Shown here in pieces: positions 18,161 through 26,902 of a stretch of 64,000 nt of DNA; the first letter of the stretch is position 1, and each line of letters opens with the position of its first letter. The notes below the pieces were generated by a model. It was not told the DNA's origin. It worked only from the letters and a program-made list of their open reading frames with translations, and did not search any database. This DNA is from a bacterium (GTDB lineage: Bacteria > Krumholzibacteriota > Krumholzibacteriia > JACNKJ01), in contig JAAEPZ010000253.1 of assembly GCA_024231955.1 (NCBI GenBank), positions 62,001 through 126,000 of the forward strand. Direction: 5' to 3'. The translations under genes were made by a program, and so were the position numbers.

Positions 18161-20584
18161 ATGCGATCCCTGCTGGTTCTGGTTGTCCTGACCCTTATTA
18201 CGCCAATCCCCCTCAGCCATGCGGACGATTGTGTGACTTATGAGGATTTCATGCGCTGGGTTGCATCCGGCGACACCCCCGGATTCGCCTGGGATCTCGC
18301 CCTCGACGGCAATATCGTCTACATGGCCGACTCCGAGTTCGGCATACAGGTGATCGATACCGCGGATCCCATGGCCGTGGCGATCGTCCATCAACTCGAC
18401 ACCGGCAACGATACGCATGCCCTCTGGCTGGATGGCGATCACCTCTATGCGACCGATTCATACACGGGACTGCACATAGTGGATGTCGCCGTGCCGCTGG
18501 AGGCTACGATCATCAAGACGGTCAGCGGGTTTCATGATCCCCGCAGTGTCCGTGTGATCGGCGATTACGCCTACGTCGCCGACGGCACGGCCGGTTTACG
18601 GGTTGTGGATATCGCCACGATCGGCGCGGCCGCCATCGTCGCCACTCTCGACACTCCGGGCAACGCCAACTATGTCGAGATCGGGGGCGACTTCGCCTAT
18701 GTCGCCGATGGAGCTTCCGGACTGACCATTGTCGACATCTCCACCCCGACCTCCCCCGCACTGGTCACCACAGTCCCCAATGCCGGTTTCACCTACCATG
18801 TCGAAGTGGCGGATGGCTGGGCCTATCTCACGGATGATACCAACGGCCTGCGGATATTCGACCTCTCCGATCCCGTCGCCCCCGAGTTCACGTCGGAATA
18901 TGAGACGGAGGGCATAGCCTGGAGCGTCACGCTCAACGGCAATCTTGCCTATGTAGGGATCAGCAGCGGCGGCGTCGAGGTGATCGACATCAGCGATCGG
19001 ACCAATCCCCTCCTCATGGGTTCTGTCGGTGTCCCCGGCTGGGCCAGGAACACGGTGGTGATGGACACGGATCTTTACGTCGCCGACGGTTTCTACGGTG
19101 TGCAGATCTTCGATGTCACCAACACCTCCTCACCGGAGATCATCGGCTCCAGGTCATCTGCAAGTTCCTCCTACCAGATCGTCGTCGGAGCTGACTACGC
19201 CTATATCGCCAATTGGGTCGATGATCTCTGGATTGTGGATATCGGCAATCCCACCTCACCGTTCTCGGTACGCACTGTCCCTCTGGCTGGCAATGCCACG
19301 GACGTCGAGATCCAGGGCAACCTGGCCTTCGTGACCTGTGGAGAGATAGGCGGCCTGCAGGTCGTCGACATCAACCCTCCGGGCAGCGCAATCGTCGTTA
19401 CCGACCGCAACACCCCCGGCGAGGCTCTGGGGCTATGTCTGCTCAACGATCTGGCCCTGATAGCGGATGGCGAATACGGGCTGACCATCATCGATATCGA
19501 GGAGCCCCTGATTCCAACCCCCGTCGGCTGGATGCCGACGGAGGGTTCGGCCTTCAGTGTGGTCGGTCATGATGTCTGGGCATATGTCGCCGATACCGAT
19601 GAGGGTGTGGCGATCGTCAATGTCTCCAATCCCGAATACCCCTGGTCGGTCGACCCCATTGAAACTCGGGGAGCTGTGCTCGGACTCGCCCTCGCTCATC
19701 CCTATCTCTATGTGGCGGATGCAATCGGGTTGGCGATATACGATATCACCAACCCCATGAACTCGCAGCTGGTCGGCTCCCTGATCACGCAGGGCACATC
19801 GCTTGATGTCGAGGTAATCGGCAATCACGCCTATATCGTCGATGGCATCAGCGGCATGCATGTCGCCGATATCAGCGATCCGGCAGCGCCCTATATCGTC
19901 AGCTCCATCAATACGCCGGGTTCGGCTCTCGGTCTGGACATAAACGATGACCATGTCTTCGTCGCCGATGGTATCGCGGGGATACAGGTATGTCCGCTCC
20001 ACTGCTCCGACATCATTCCGGTCTACCTCAGCAGCTTTGTCCTGGCAGCCGACCCCGGCGAGGTCAGGGTCTCCTGGCAGGTAGCGGAGAGCAGTTCACC
20101 GGCCGAGTACAAACTCATCGCGACAGCGGGAACCAGGGAGCGTGAGCTCCCCTGGCGGAGCACGGCCCCCGGCAGCTTCAGCGCCCTCGACTCATCCCCC
20201 CTGCTCGCCGAGGGGGGCACGTTCACCTACACTCTCTACTTCAACGAGGACAGCAGCGGCTGGCAGCTGCTCCACAGCGAATCGCTGCAGCTGGCTCCCG
20301 CAACACCGGCAACCCGGCTGCAGGCTGTCTGGCCCAACCCCTTCAATCCGCACGCCACCATCGCCTTTTCCCTGGCGAGGACCGGTCAGGCGCGCATCTC
20401 CATCATCGACCCGGGAGGACGCCGCGTGCAGGTGCTGGCCGAACGGGAGTTCACTGCGGGCAGACATGAACTCGCCTGGAGTGGGCTCGATCATGATGGT
20501 ACACCGGTCTCTTCGGGTATCTACTTCGCTGTTCTCGAAACAGATGAGGGTAATCAGACCCGCAAACTGGTGCTGCTCCGCTAG
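18161..20584 (+). CDS. Secreted LVIVD-repeat beta-propeller protein with FlgD-like C-terminal sorting domain
   Basis: 807 residues with a signal peptide (cleavage near SHA-DD). About a dozen repeats of roughly 40 residues each carry YVADG..GL.IVDIS.P..P patterns (LVIVD repeats), predicted to close as one or two beta-propellers. From about residue 715 the sequence WPNPFNPHATIAFSLARTG and GIYFAVLETDE...KLVLLR forms the FlgD-Ig-like terminal domain typical of secreted FCB-group proteins. No enzyme motif is seen; ligand binding or adhesion is the usual guess. GGGAG precedes the ATG, and a strong terminator follows. Confidence 0.85.
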   Translation: MRSLLVLVVLTLITPIPLSHADDCVTYEDFMRWVASGDTPGFAWDLALDGNIVYMADSEFGIQVIDTADPMAVAIVHQLDTGNDTHALWLDGDHLYATDSYTGLHIVDVAVPLEATIIKTVSGFHDPRSVRVIGDYAYVADGTAGLRVVDIATIGAAAIVATLDTPGNANYVEIGGDFAYVADGASGLTIVDISTPTSPALVTTVPNAGFTYHVEVADGWAYLTDDTNGLRIFDLSDPVAPEFTSEYETEGIAWSVTLNGNLAYVGISSGGVEVIDISDRTNPLLMGSVGVPGWARNTVVMDTDLYVADGFYGVQIFDVTNTSSPEIIGSRSSASSSYQIVVGADYAYIANWVDDLWIVDIGNPTSPFSVRTVPLAGNATDVEIQGNLAFVTCGEIGGLQVVDINPPGSAIVVTDRNTPGEALGLCLLNDLALIADGEYGLTIIDIEEPLIPTPVGWMPTEGSAFSVVGHDVWAYVADTDEGVAIVNVSNPEYPWSVDPIETRGAVLGLALAHPYLYVADAIGLAIYDITNPMNSQLVGSLITQGTSLDVEVIGNHAYIVDGISGMHVADISDPAAPYIVSSINTPGSALGLDINDDHVFVADGIAGIQVCPLHCSDIIPVYLSSFVLAADPGEVRVSWQVAESSSPAEYKLIATAGTRERELPWRSTAPGSFSALDSSPLLAEGGTFTYTLYFNEDSSGWQLLHSESLQLAPATPATRLQAVWPNPFNPHATIAFSLARTGQARISIIDPGGRRVQVLAEREFTAGRHELAWSGLDHDGTPVSSGIYFAVLETDEGNQTRKLVLLR

Positions 20585-20613
20585 CGAATCGTCGAGATCC
20601 TGTGCGGATGGCG

Positions 20614-20639
20614 GAGCGGACGCCCCGGGGTGTCCGCTC
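20614..20639. terminator. Bidirectional terminator between convergent genes
   Basis: GAGCGGACGCCCC (20614-20626) is complementary to GGGGTGTCCGCTC (20627-20639) with one G-T pair, making a stem of about 11 bp with a CCGG loop. It sits between the LVIVD gene (+) and the sigma-54 activator gene (-). T tracts are short. Confidence 0.6.
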
Positions 20640-20653
20640 TGTTTCCCGTCAGC

Positions 20654-22087
20654 TCAACCCCGCCGTGCCGGACACCGGGCCACCCGCTCCATCCCCAGCC
20701 GCTTCAGTTTCTTGAGCAACCCCTGACGGCTGAGGCCGAGTGCCCTGGCGCTGCGGCTGCGGTTGCCGGCAAAGCGTCCGAGGGTCTGGCGAATCATCCG
20801 CCGCTCCAGATCCTCCTGGGCATCCTGCAGCGAGAGGCCGACGAATGAGCGGGGCAGATTGTCGCCCGCATCGCCGAACAGCTTCTCGGACAGCATCCAC
20901 CGCTCCACACGGCGCACTTCACCATAGAAGGCCATCAGCCGGGACATCTCATTCTGCAGCTCCCGCACATTGCCGGGCCAGGCGTACCGTTTGAGCGCAA
21001 CCATGGCCTCCTCACTGATCTCGTTCAGACACAGAGAGCACTCCTCCGCCTTCTCGGTCAGAAAGGCCTGGGCCAGGATTGGGATATCCATGGTTCGGTC
21101 GCGCAGAGGCGGGATCTCAAGACGCACACCCTGGATGCGGTACCAGAGATCCAATCGGAACCGCCCCGATGTAACCAGCTCCTCCATATTGTGATGGGTG
21201 GCGGTCACCAGTCGGAAATCGACGGCGCGCAGGCGGTTCTCACCGACCCTGCGGATCTGCCGATCCTGAAGCACCCGCAGCAGCCGCACCTGGAGCATGG
21301 GGCTCAGATCCCCAACCTCATCCAGAAAGAAGGTGCCGCCGCCGGCCATCTCGAACAGCCCCACCCGCTCCTCGCGAGCACCGGTGAAGGAGCCGCGGGA
21401 GTGGCCGAACAACTCGCTCTCGATGAGCGTGTCCGTGAGCGCACCACCGTTCTGGGCGACAAACGTGCCGCCGGTGCGGGGGCTCATGCCGTGCAGCGCG
21501 CGCGCGAACAGCTCTTTGCCCACACCGGATTCCCCCTCCAGGAATACCGGCGCCTCGGTGCGCGCCACGCGGCGCAGCTGCTCGAGGAGATCGACCAGGG
21601 GACTCTCCGGATGGTGGATGATGGACATCAGCTCGAGTTGCTGCTTCGCACTGACACTGATCGCCCGGCTCCATTCGGCCCCCAGGTCGGCGAAGAGCAG
21701 GCCGAGATACTCCCGGCGGCGAGCGAGCCCCCTCACCAGACTGCGCGCCAGGCGTCCACAAACCCAGGGCGAACGGGTGCGCTCTCCCAGAGGCCAGAAC
21801 CAGTCGACCTCCGCTCGGGAATCAGCTCCGGCGAAACCGAAATCCAGCTGCTGCCCCACCCCCGGAACCCTGACCGTATCGAGCACCAGAGGGGGCGCGC
21901 AGGCCTCCTCGTCCAGATGCGACAGCTCCGGATGAGGTCCATCCAACCTGCCCAGCAGGAAGCGTGGCCGCCCCGGGGCATCCCAGTGGAGCAGGTCCCA
22001 GCGACTGCCGGGAACCTGGGCCGACATCAATTCGAAAACCGCCTCTGCTGATCTCAATTCACCATCGAAAACCGGAATACTCGTCAT
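20654..22087 (-). CDS. Sigma-54-dependent transcriptional activator (AAA+, Fis-type HTH)
   Basis: 477 residues from the ATG at 22087, chosen because a run of eight G lies 3 bases upstream; the frame is open further upstream. Residues 1-150 form a sensory region not recognised from motifs (no receiver Asp pocket seen). The AAA+ domain has Walker A GESGVGKE (about 185-192), the sigma-54 contact loop GSFTGA (232-237; usual GAFTGA) and Walker B FFLDEVGD. The C-terminus ends in a Fis-type helix-turn-helix (SARALGLSRQGLLKKLKRLG). No sigma-54 (-24/-12) promoter was recognised nearby, so its targets are unknown. Confidence 0.92.
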   Translation of the reverse strand: MTSIPVFDGELRSAEAVFELMSAQVPGSRWDLLHWDAPGRPRFLLGRLDGPHPELSHLDEEACAPPLVLDTVRVPGVGQQLDFGFAGADSRAEVDWFWPLGERTRSPWVCGRLARSLVRGLARRREYLGLLFADLGAEWSRAISVSAKQQLELMSIIHHPESPLVDLLEQLRRVARTEAPVFLEGESGVGKELFARALHGMSPRTGGTFVAQNGGALTDTLIESELFGHSRGSFTGAREERVGLFEMAGGGTFFLDEVGDLSPMLQVRLLRVLQDRQIRRVGENRLRAVDFRLVTATHHNMEELVTSGRFRLDLWYRIQGVRLEIPPLRDRTMDIPILAQAFLTEKAEECSLCLNEISEEAMVALKRYAWPGNVRELQNEMSRLMAFYGEVRRVERWMLSEKLFGDAGDNLPRSFVGLSLQDAQEDLERRMIRQTLGRFAGNRSRSARALGLSRQGLLKKLKRLGMERVARCPARRG

Positions 22088-22227
22088 TATCCCCCCCCCG
22101 GATGGCGCAGGAAATTGCAAAGACCATGCCTCGGGTCTGCAGTGGGATACCCGCACGGGGCAAGGGTTTGCGCAGCTCACCCTGCGGGGAACTACTGGGG
22201 ATTGACCGGAGATTGTGGAAAAGGCAA

Positions 22228-22250
22228 GCGCCGCGCAGAAGGCGCGGCGC
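22228..22250 (-). terminator. Intrinsic terminator after purM
   Basis: A perfect 9-bp stem GCGCCGCGC / GCGCGGCGC with a 5-base loop. On the reverse strand it is followed by TTGCCTTTTCC. It lies 40 bp downstream of the purM stop. Confidence 0.6.
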
Positions 22251-22292
22251 CGTATGAATTTGACTCGTCAAGGGATCGGACGGTGCAGCGGC

Positions 22293-23309
22293 TCAGTCGG
22301 ACAGAAGCACCGGCCCCTCGCGTCGCTCGACACGACCGACGACACCGACAAGATCGGGCAGGTTCAGCGCCTCCACGCGGGGCAGATCGGCGGGATCGAT
22401 CACCACTACGTAACCCACCCCCATGTTGAACACCCTGTACATCTCCTCGCGTTCGACCTCGCCCTTCTCGGCGATGAGATCGAAGATCGGCAAAGGGGTC
22501 CAGACCGAGGTATCCACCGTCACACTCAACCCCTCGGGGAGAATGCGGGGGATATTGTCGAGGAAACCGCCGCCGGTGAGATGGACCATACCCTTGATCG
22601 GCACCTCGGCCTGATCGATCTCGGCGACATGCGGCAGGTAGCTGCGGTGAACCGCCAGGAGAGCGTCACCCAGATTCACCTGCAGATCGCCGGCGGGTTC
22701 GTCGAGAGGAAGCTCCGCCACTTCGATCAACGCCTTACGGGCCAGGCTGAAGCCGTTGGTGTGGAGTCCAGTCGAGGCCAACCCGAGCAGGAGATCCCCC
22801 TCCCGGATCCGGCTCCCGTCGACGACCTTCTCCCTGTCGACGATTCCGACGATGCAACCGGCGAGGTCATACTCCTCGTCGGTGTAGAAGCCGGGCATCT
22901 CGGCGGTTTCGCCGCCGATGAGGGCGCAGCCGTTCTCCTTGCAGGCGCGGGCCATGCCCGCGACGACATCCTCCAGCACGCCCGGCGTCAGACGGCCTGT
23001 GCCGAAGTAGTCCAGAAAGAACAGAGGCTTCGCCCCCTGCACCAGGATGTCGTTGACGCAGTGGTTGACCAGGCAGGCGCCGACAGTGTCGTGGCGACCG
23101 GTCATGAAGGCCAGCTTCAGTTTGGTCCCCACACCGTCGATGCTGCTGACGAGTACGGGATTCTCGAAGCCCGCCAGGTCGAACAGGCCGCCGAAGGCGC
23201 CGAGTTGCGAGAGCACGCGTGAGTTCCAGGTTGAGCGGACCGATTCGCCCGCGCTTTTCAGGGCTTTGCTGGCCTGGTCGATATCAACTCCGCTATCACG
23301 ATATTTCAC
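22293..23309 (-). CDS. purM: Phosphoribosylformylglycinamidine cyclo-ligase (AIR synthetase)
   Basis: Closes the imidazole ring in step five of purine synthesis. The protein begins VKYRDSGVDIDQASKAL and carries PVLVSSIDGVGTKLKLAF, HCVNDILVQGAKPLFFLDY, GGETAEMPGFY and LTGGGFLDNIPR, all PurM hallmarks. The GTG at 23309 (338 residues) is preferred because GAGG lies 6 bases upstream; a second GTG four codons earlier is possible. It follows the HD-GYP gene by 30 bp on the same strand, and a terminator follows it, so the two may share a transcript. Confidence 0.95.
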   Translation of the reverse strand: MKYRDSGVDIDQASKALKSAGESVRSTWNSRVLSQLGAFGGLFDLAGFENPVLVSSIDGVGTKLKLAFMTGRHDTVGACLVNHCVNDILVQGAKPLFFLDYFGTGRLTPGVLEDVVAGMARACKENGCALIGGETAEMPGFYTDEEYDLAGCIVGIVDREKVVDGSRIREGDLLLGLASTGLHTNGFSLARKALIEVAELPLDEPAGDLQVNLGDALLAVHRSYLPHVAEIDQAEVPIKGMVHLTGGGFLDNIPRILPEGLSVTVDTSVWTPLPIFDLIAEKGEVEREEMYRVFNMGVGYVVVIDPADLPRVEALNLPDLVGVVGRVERREGPVLLSD

Positions 23310-23339
23310 GAGTAACCTCACGGAATGTGCCGGGTGAAC

Positions 23340-24653
23340 CTAGTACTGACTGAGAGCCTCGTAGATCTCAACGGGCATCCCCGCCTCAATAAGCGTCAGC
23401 TCCCCCTCCTTGTAAAGAGTCACCAGGGCATCGACCACCTCGGGATCGAATTGCGTGCCCCGGAACTTCAGGAACTCGTCGATTGCCGTTTCGACGCTGA
23501 GCGCCTTGCGGTAGGAGCGGGTGCTGGTCATGGCGTCCAGGGTATCGCAGACATGGAGGATGCGCGCCTCCAGCGGTATCGCCTCCCCTACCAGCCCCTC
23601 GGGATACCCCGCGCCATCCGGGCGTTCGTGGTGGTATTTCACGACCCGGGCCGCCTCGTTGAGGAACTTCAACCGCTCGATGATCTGGGCGCCGATCACC
23701 GGATGGGCCTTCATCGCATCGAACTCCTCGTCGGTCAAGCGACCGGTCTTGGAGAGGATATCGCCACTGATGCCGATCTTGCCGATATCATGAAGCAGAG
23801 CGGCATATTCCAGCAGCTCCTGCTTCTTGCCCGGCAAACCCATCGCCTCCCCGAGCGTCACGGCGTAGCGGCTGACCCGGTAGGAGTGACCGTTGGTGTA
23901 GGCGTCCTTGGCGTCCAGGGCGCTGGTCAGCGCCGTCAGGGTGGAGATGTGCGTCTCCTTCATATCCAGGTAGAGTCGGTAGGCGTACCGCAGCAGCAGG
24001 AGCGGGATGATGAACAGCGCCAGTGTCCAGGGCGCAGTGAAGCGGTAAACCAGGATGATGATCGCCGTCAGCGGCACGAAGGCAACGAGATGACGGACAT
24101 TCCAGAAGTAGTTGGTTTTCCAGATCCGGATCGGATTACGCTTGTCCGACAACCCGATGATGATGCTTACGGCGGAGGTATTGACCAGGAAATGCACCAT
24201 GCCGCAGACGATGAGCGGCAACAGGAACAGCGGACGCCCCAGCGTATCGCTGAAGGGGAGCGCCTGGAAGACGATGCCGGCCAGACCGGTGGCCAGGGCC
24301 AGTACCGGAACGTTGAAAAAGATCTTGGACAGCGGGCGGCGACTGACCAATCCCTCCACGATGATGGCGCTGACGGCCTCCATCCAGGCTGCCGCATAGG
24401 GTCCGAAGATGACGATGGAGGAGAATGTGATCGGCGTGGAGACGCTGATCGACGCCCCGCCGTGGGGCAGTGTGACGTTGACCAGATCGGCGATGACCGT
24501 GAGCAGAATGAAGATGGCGTACTCCAGCCAGCGGCTCGAATCGAGCCTCTGCGACCAGAAGAACAGGCCGAAGTAGCCGATCAGGCTGATTGAGATGTAA
24601 TAGGCGGTGAACGCCAGGCCGCGACCCTTGAAGAAACTCAACACATCCATCAT
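23340..24653 (-). CDS. Membrane-bound HD-GYP phosphodiesterase
   Basis: 437 residues. Seven or so hydrophobic segments fill residues 10-225, resembling membrane sensor domains of the MASE type. The C-terminal HD-GYP domain has the HD pair in LLHDIGKIG (288-292) and HHERPDGAGYP (341-351), then RILHVCDTLDAMTS, so a cyclic di-GMP phosphodiesterase is expected. No strong ribosome site precedes the ATG pair at 24653/24650, and one arm of a 14-bp inverted repeat lies 14 bases upstream (see the repeat at 24667-24850). It is followed by purM. Confidence 0.9.
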   Translation of the reverse strand: MMDVLSFFKGRGLAFTAYYISISLIGYFGLFFWSQRLDSSRWLEYAIFILLTVIADLVNVTLPHGGASISVSTPITFSSIVIFGPYAAAWMEAVSAIIVEGLVSRRPLSKIFFNVPVLALATGLAGIVFQALPFSDTLGRPLFLLPLIVCGMVHFLVNTSAVSIIIGLSDKRNPIRIWKTNYFWNVRHLVAFVPLTAIIILVYRFTAPWTLALFIIPLLLLRYAYRLYLDMKETHISTLTALTSALDAKDAYTNGHSYRVSRYAVTLGEAMGLPGKKQELLEYAALLHDIGKIGISGDILSKTGRLTDEEFDAMKAHPVIGAQIIERLKFLNEAARVVKYHHERPDGAGYPEGLVGEAIPLEARILHVCDTLDAMTSTRSYRKALSVETAIDEFLKFRGTQFDPEVVDALVTLYKEGELTLIEAGMPVEIYEALSQY

Positions 24654-24666
24654 CCAATCTTATGAA

Positions 24667-24850
24667 GGCTGACGCGATGAGAGGTGCTACCACCAAGTCT
24701 TGGTTAGCATCATATCGCCGAAAAACAGATCAAAGATGAACTTGAACATTGTCCACCTCCCTGGAGTAAAAAACATGAGTTGCATGTGAACTGGATAAAC
24801 CGGTTCGCTCCGCTGGAGGTTTTCGCTACGCTGGGTTCATCGCGTCAGCC
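24667..24850. repeat. Perfect 14-bp inverted repeat flanking a short ORF
   Basis: GGCTGACGCGATGA at 24667-24680 is the exact reverse complement of TCATCGCGTCAGCC at 24837-24850. The arms enclose the 20-codon ORF and lie between the candidate promoter at 24856-24885 and the HD-GYP start. Inside the right half there is also an imperfect direct repeat TTCGCTcCGCTGG / TTCGCTaCGCTGG (24804-24816 and 24822-24834). The remaining 24886-25048 holds nothing recognised. Confidence 0.7.
24687..24749 (-). CDS. Possible 20-residue peptide, leader of the HD-GYP gene
   Basis: Reads MFKFIFDLFFGDMMLTKTWW and then TAG. A strong GGGAGGTGG ribosome site lies 3-4 bases before the ATG, better than that of the downstream HD-GYP gene. 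The peptide is hydrophobic and aromatic with a Trp-Trp end, and has no known family that I recognise. It could be a leader peptide coupling translation to the downstream gene, a small membrane peptide or a signalling peptide. Too short to prove coding by composition. Confidence 0.4.
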   Translation of the reverse strand: MFKFIFDLFFGDMMLTKTWW

Positions 24851-24855
24851 GCCGA

Positions 24856-24885
24856 ATCTTGGACCGAGACGGCAAAAACTGTCAA
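24856..24885 (-). promoter_or_regulatory. Putative promoter of the short ORF-HD-GYP-purM unit
   Basis: Reverse strand TTGACA (24880-24885), 18-base spacer, CAAGAT (24856-24861). The -35 is perfect and the -10 weak. The predicted start near 24849 would place the right arm of the 14-bp inverted repeat at the very 5' end of the RNA. Confidence 0.38.
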
Positions 24886-25048
24886 TGCGTTTCCTGCCAA
24901 TTCACGCAGGCAACGGCATAGAAACGTGAAACGGGAGAGATCGGGAACAGGGCGCACGCAATAAACCGGACCCTATTGGGCCCGGTGGAGGTGATCTGCA
25001 GGGGGTAGTATTCGATTTCGATTCACCGCGAATCGAACAGGCAGAATG

Positions 25049-25846
25049 CTAGACGATGTCGAATTCGGGCGATTCCCTGTCCGGCCAGATGCCGGTAAGG
25101 CGGTTGAGGGCGGACAGCGTCGCCAGAACGGCAGCCTGACGGATGTCCTGCCTGACGATGGCAGAGCCGACATATGTCTGCACATTGCGACTCTCGACGG
25201 CGGTCAGATAGATGACCAGTACCTCCGCGTTTCCGAAAGTGATGGTGCGGAAGGCCGGGTCGGAAAAATCGATCTCGGGCTGATGCAGCAAAAGCACGCC
25301 CTGCAGGGTCGCCTGAATGACGGCGGCCAGATTCCCGTCAGGAGTATCCGCGGAGAAACCCTCGCCCACCTCACAACGCTCCCCGACGCACAGCGTGACT
25401 TCGGCATGAACGCGTCCGGCTTCATGGGTCACGGATATCCGCTTGAAGAGGATCCGCGGCTCATCGTCGGAGAAGTTCTCGATGATCAGGCCGTCATCCT
25501 GGAAATCCGTCGGTGAATCATCTACCTCGGGACCCAGTGACGCCGAGTCCACCTCAGCGAAAACATCCTCCTGTAAATTCTCAGGCTCGGCAATTTCATC
25601 CACATCATCCACCGGATCCTCGATCACGACACCGATGACACGATGATCTATATCGAGACCGGCTTTGACCTTGAGCAGGGTGTCGACATCACGGGCGATC
25701 AACCGCGGTTGCCGATCGGAACTGGCTGTGACATGGATTTCACTGATCACACCACTATCATCCGCCATTATACGGCACCCGGTAACCTCTTTGATGCCGG
25801 TCACGAGGGATTCCAGATATTTGATATTCGTATTGTTCAGTGTCAT
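25049..25846 (-). CDS. Hypothetical protein with two conserved-looking domains and an acidic linker
   Basis: 265 residues, cytoplasmic, no signal or membrane segment. Residues 1-68 form a compact alpha/beta unit (YLESLVTGIKEVTGCRIMAD, IHVTASSDRQPRLIARDVDT, GLDIDHRVIGVV) that recalls uncharacterised actinobacterial and deinococcal proteins with the same 'arDv.t.l....g..idhr.i' pattern. Residues 69-125 are an Asp/Glu-rich, probably disordered linker. Residues 126-255 form a second alpha/beta unit (RISVTHEAGRVHAEVTLCVG, LAAVIQATLQGV, AVLATLSALNRL). No catalytic motif is evident. The ATG lacks a clear ribosome site. Confidence 0.7.
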   Translation of the reverse strand: MTLNNTNIKYLESLVTGIKEVTGCRIMADDSGVISEIHVTASSDRQPRLIARDVDTLLKVKAGLDIDHRVIGVVIEDPVDDVDEIAEPENLQEDVFAEVDSASLGPEVDDSPTDFQDDGLIIENFSDDEPRILFKRISVTHEAGRVHAEVTLCVGERCEVGEGFSADTPDGNLAAVIQATLQGVLLLHQPEIDFSDPAFRTITFGNAEVLVIYLTAVESRNVQTYVGSAIVRQDIRQAAVLATLSALNRLTGIWPDRESPEFDIV

Positions 25847-25933
25847 AATAATACCGATGTGCTGGAGCTAAGATGCCGACCCTAGAGGGGGATATTCTAC
25901 CATAAATGATCGCTTCACGCTACTGACTTCGAT

Positions 25934-26857
25934 TCAATCTGCATCCGGAGCGGTTAAAAGATCGCGCAACATCTCTTCACGCTTCCGAACATCCAATTGG
26001 CGACGGTGTCGGAGGCCGGCAACACCCAGCCCCTCAACCGCGAAACTACCCATTACAGTGCCAGTTAGAAGCGCGCGACGCAGAGCGGGGGTGTCGCAAC
26101 AACCCTCGCAGGCCAGGCGCCCCATGACTCCACCGGCGAAAGAGTCACCTGCCCCGGTCGGGTCGACGATCTTCTCGACCGGGAAAGAGGGGAACGGATA
26201 GACGGCGCCGCCACTGAAGAGGAGCACTCCGTGCTCCCCCTTCTTCAGCATGCAGTGCGCGGGTCCCAGACCCAGAATGGCCTTGCCGGCCGCGACGAGA
26301 GAGTTCTCGCCGGTGAGCTGACGGGCCTCTTCATCATTGATGAACAACAAATCCACCCGACTGATCACATCGATGAGATCATCGCGGGTGATGTCGATCC
26401 AGAGATTCATGGTGTCCATTGCCGTGAAGCGGGGTGAGGCGATGGAGTTCAGCACCTCGCGCTGCAGAGCCGGGTGGATGTTGGCCAGGAAGACGATCTC
26501 ACTGTTCAGTTGAGCCGTGGACAGCTCCGGGCTGAAGCTCTCGAATACGCCCAACTCGGTGAACAGGGTTTCGCGGGCGAGGAAATCCTTGCTGTAGCGG
26601 CCGCCCCAGCGGAAGGTCTTGCCCGGAGCCCGAACCACGCCATCGACATCAGCCGGCAGGGCGGCCAGCAGATCCAGATCCGCCTGCGCGAAGTCGTCCC
26701 CCACCACGGCGACTATGCTGGGTACGGCCCCGGCCAGCGATGCGGCCAGACTGAAATGGGAGGCGCTGCCGCCGAGCAGCCGTTCACCGCTGGTCTCCGC
26801 GGTTTCGATGTCATCATAGGCCATTGATCCGACGACGAGCAGTTCATTGCGCTCCAT
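25934..26857 (-). CDS. PfkB-family sugar/nucleoside kinase
   Basis: 307 residues. The N-terminal GG signature is ERLLGGSASHFSLAASLAGA, and the C-terminal PfkB signature DPTGAGDSFAGGVMG contains the catalytic base Asp238. KKGEHGVLLF matches the nucleotide-binding strand. Such kinases phosphorylate ribose, adenosine, fructose derivatives or similar; substrate cannot be fixed. AGGAGAGG precedes the ATG, and argS lies 45 bp upstream on the same strand, so it may be cotranscribed with the argS-rsfS unit. Confidence 0.9.
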   Translation of the reverse strand: MERNELLVVGSMAYDDIETAETSGERLLGGSASHFSLAASLAGAVPSIVAVVGDDFAQADLDLLAALPADVDGVVRAPGKTFRWGGRYSKDFLARETLFTELGVFESFSPELSTAQLNSEIVFLANIHPALQREVLNSIASPRFTAMDTMNLWIDITRDDLIDVISRVDLLFINDEEARQLTGENSLVAAGKAILGLGPAHCMLKKGEHGVLLFSGGAVYPFPSFPVEKIVDPTGAGDSFAGGVMGRLACEGCCDTPALRRALLTGTVMGSFAVEGLGVAGLRHRRQLDVRKREEMLRDLLTAPDAD

Positions 26858-26902
26858 ATCCCTCTCCTGTTCCCTTTTCCCGCGCCGGAGCGCGGGGAAT
26901 CC

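Noticed and set aside
24667..24850. 14-bp inverted repeat as terminal repeats of an insertion sequence
   Set aside because: Only about 156 bp between arms, no transposase and no flanking target duplication seen; a regulatory fold fits better, though a tiny MITE cannot be fully excluded.
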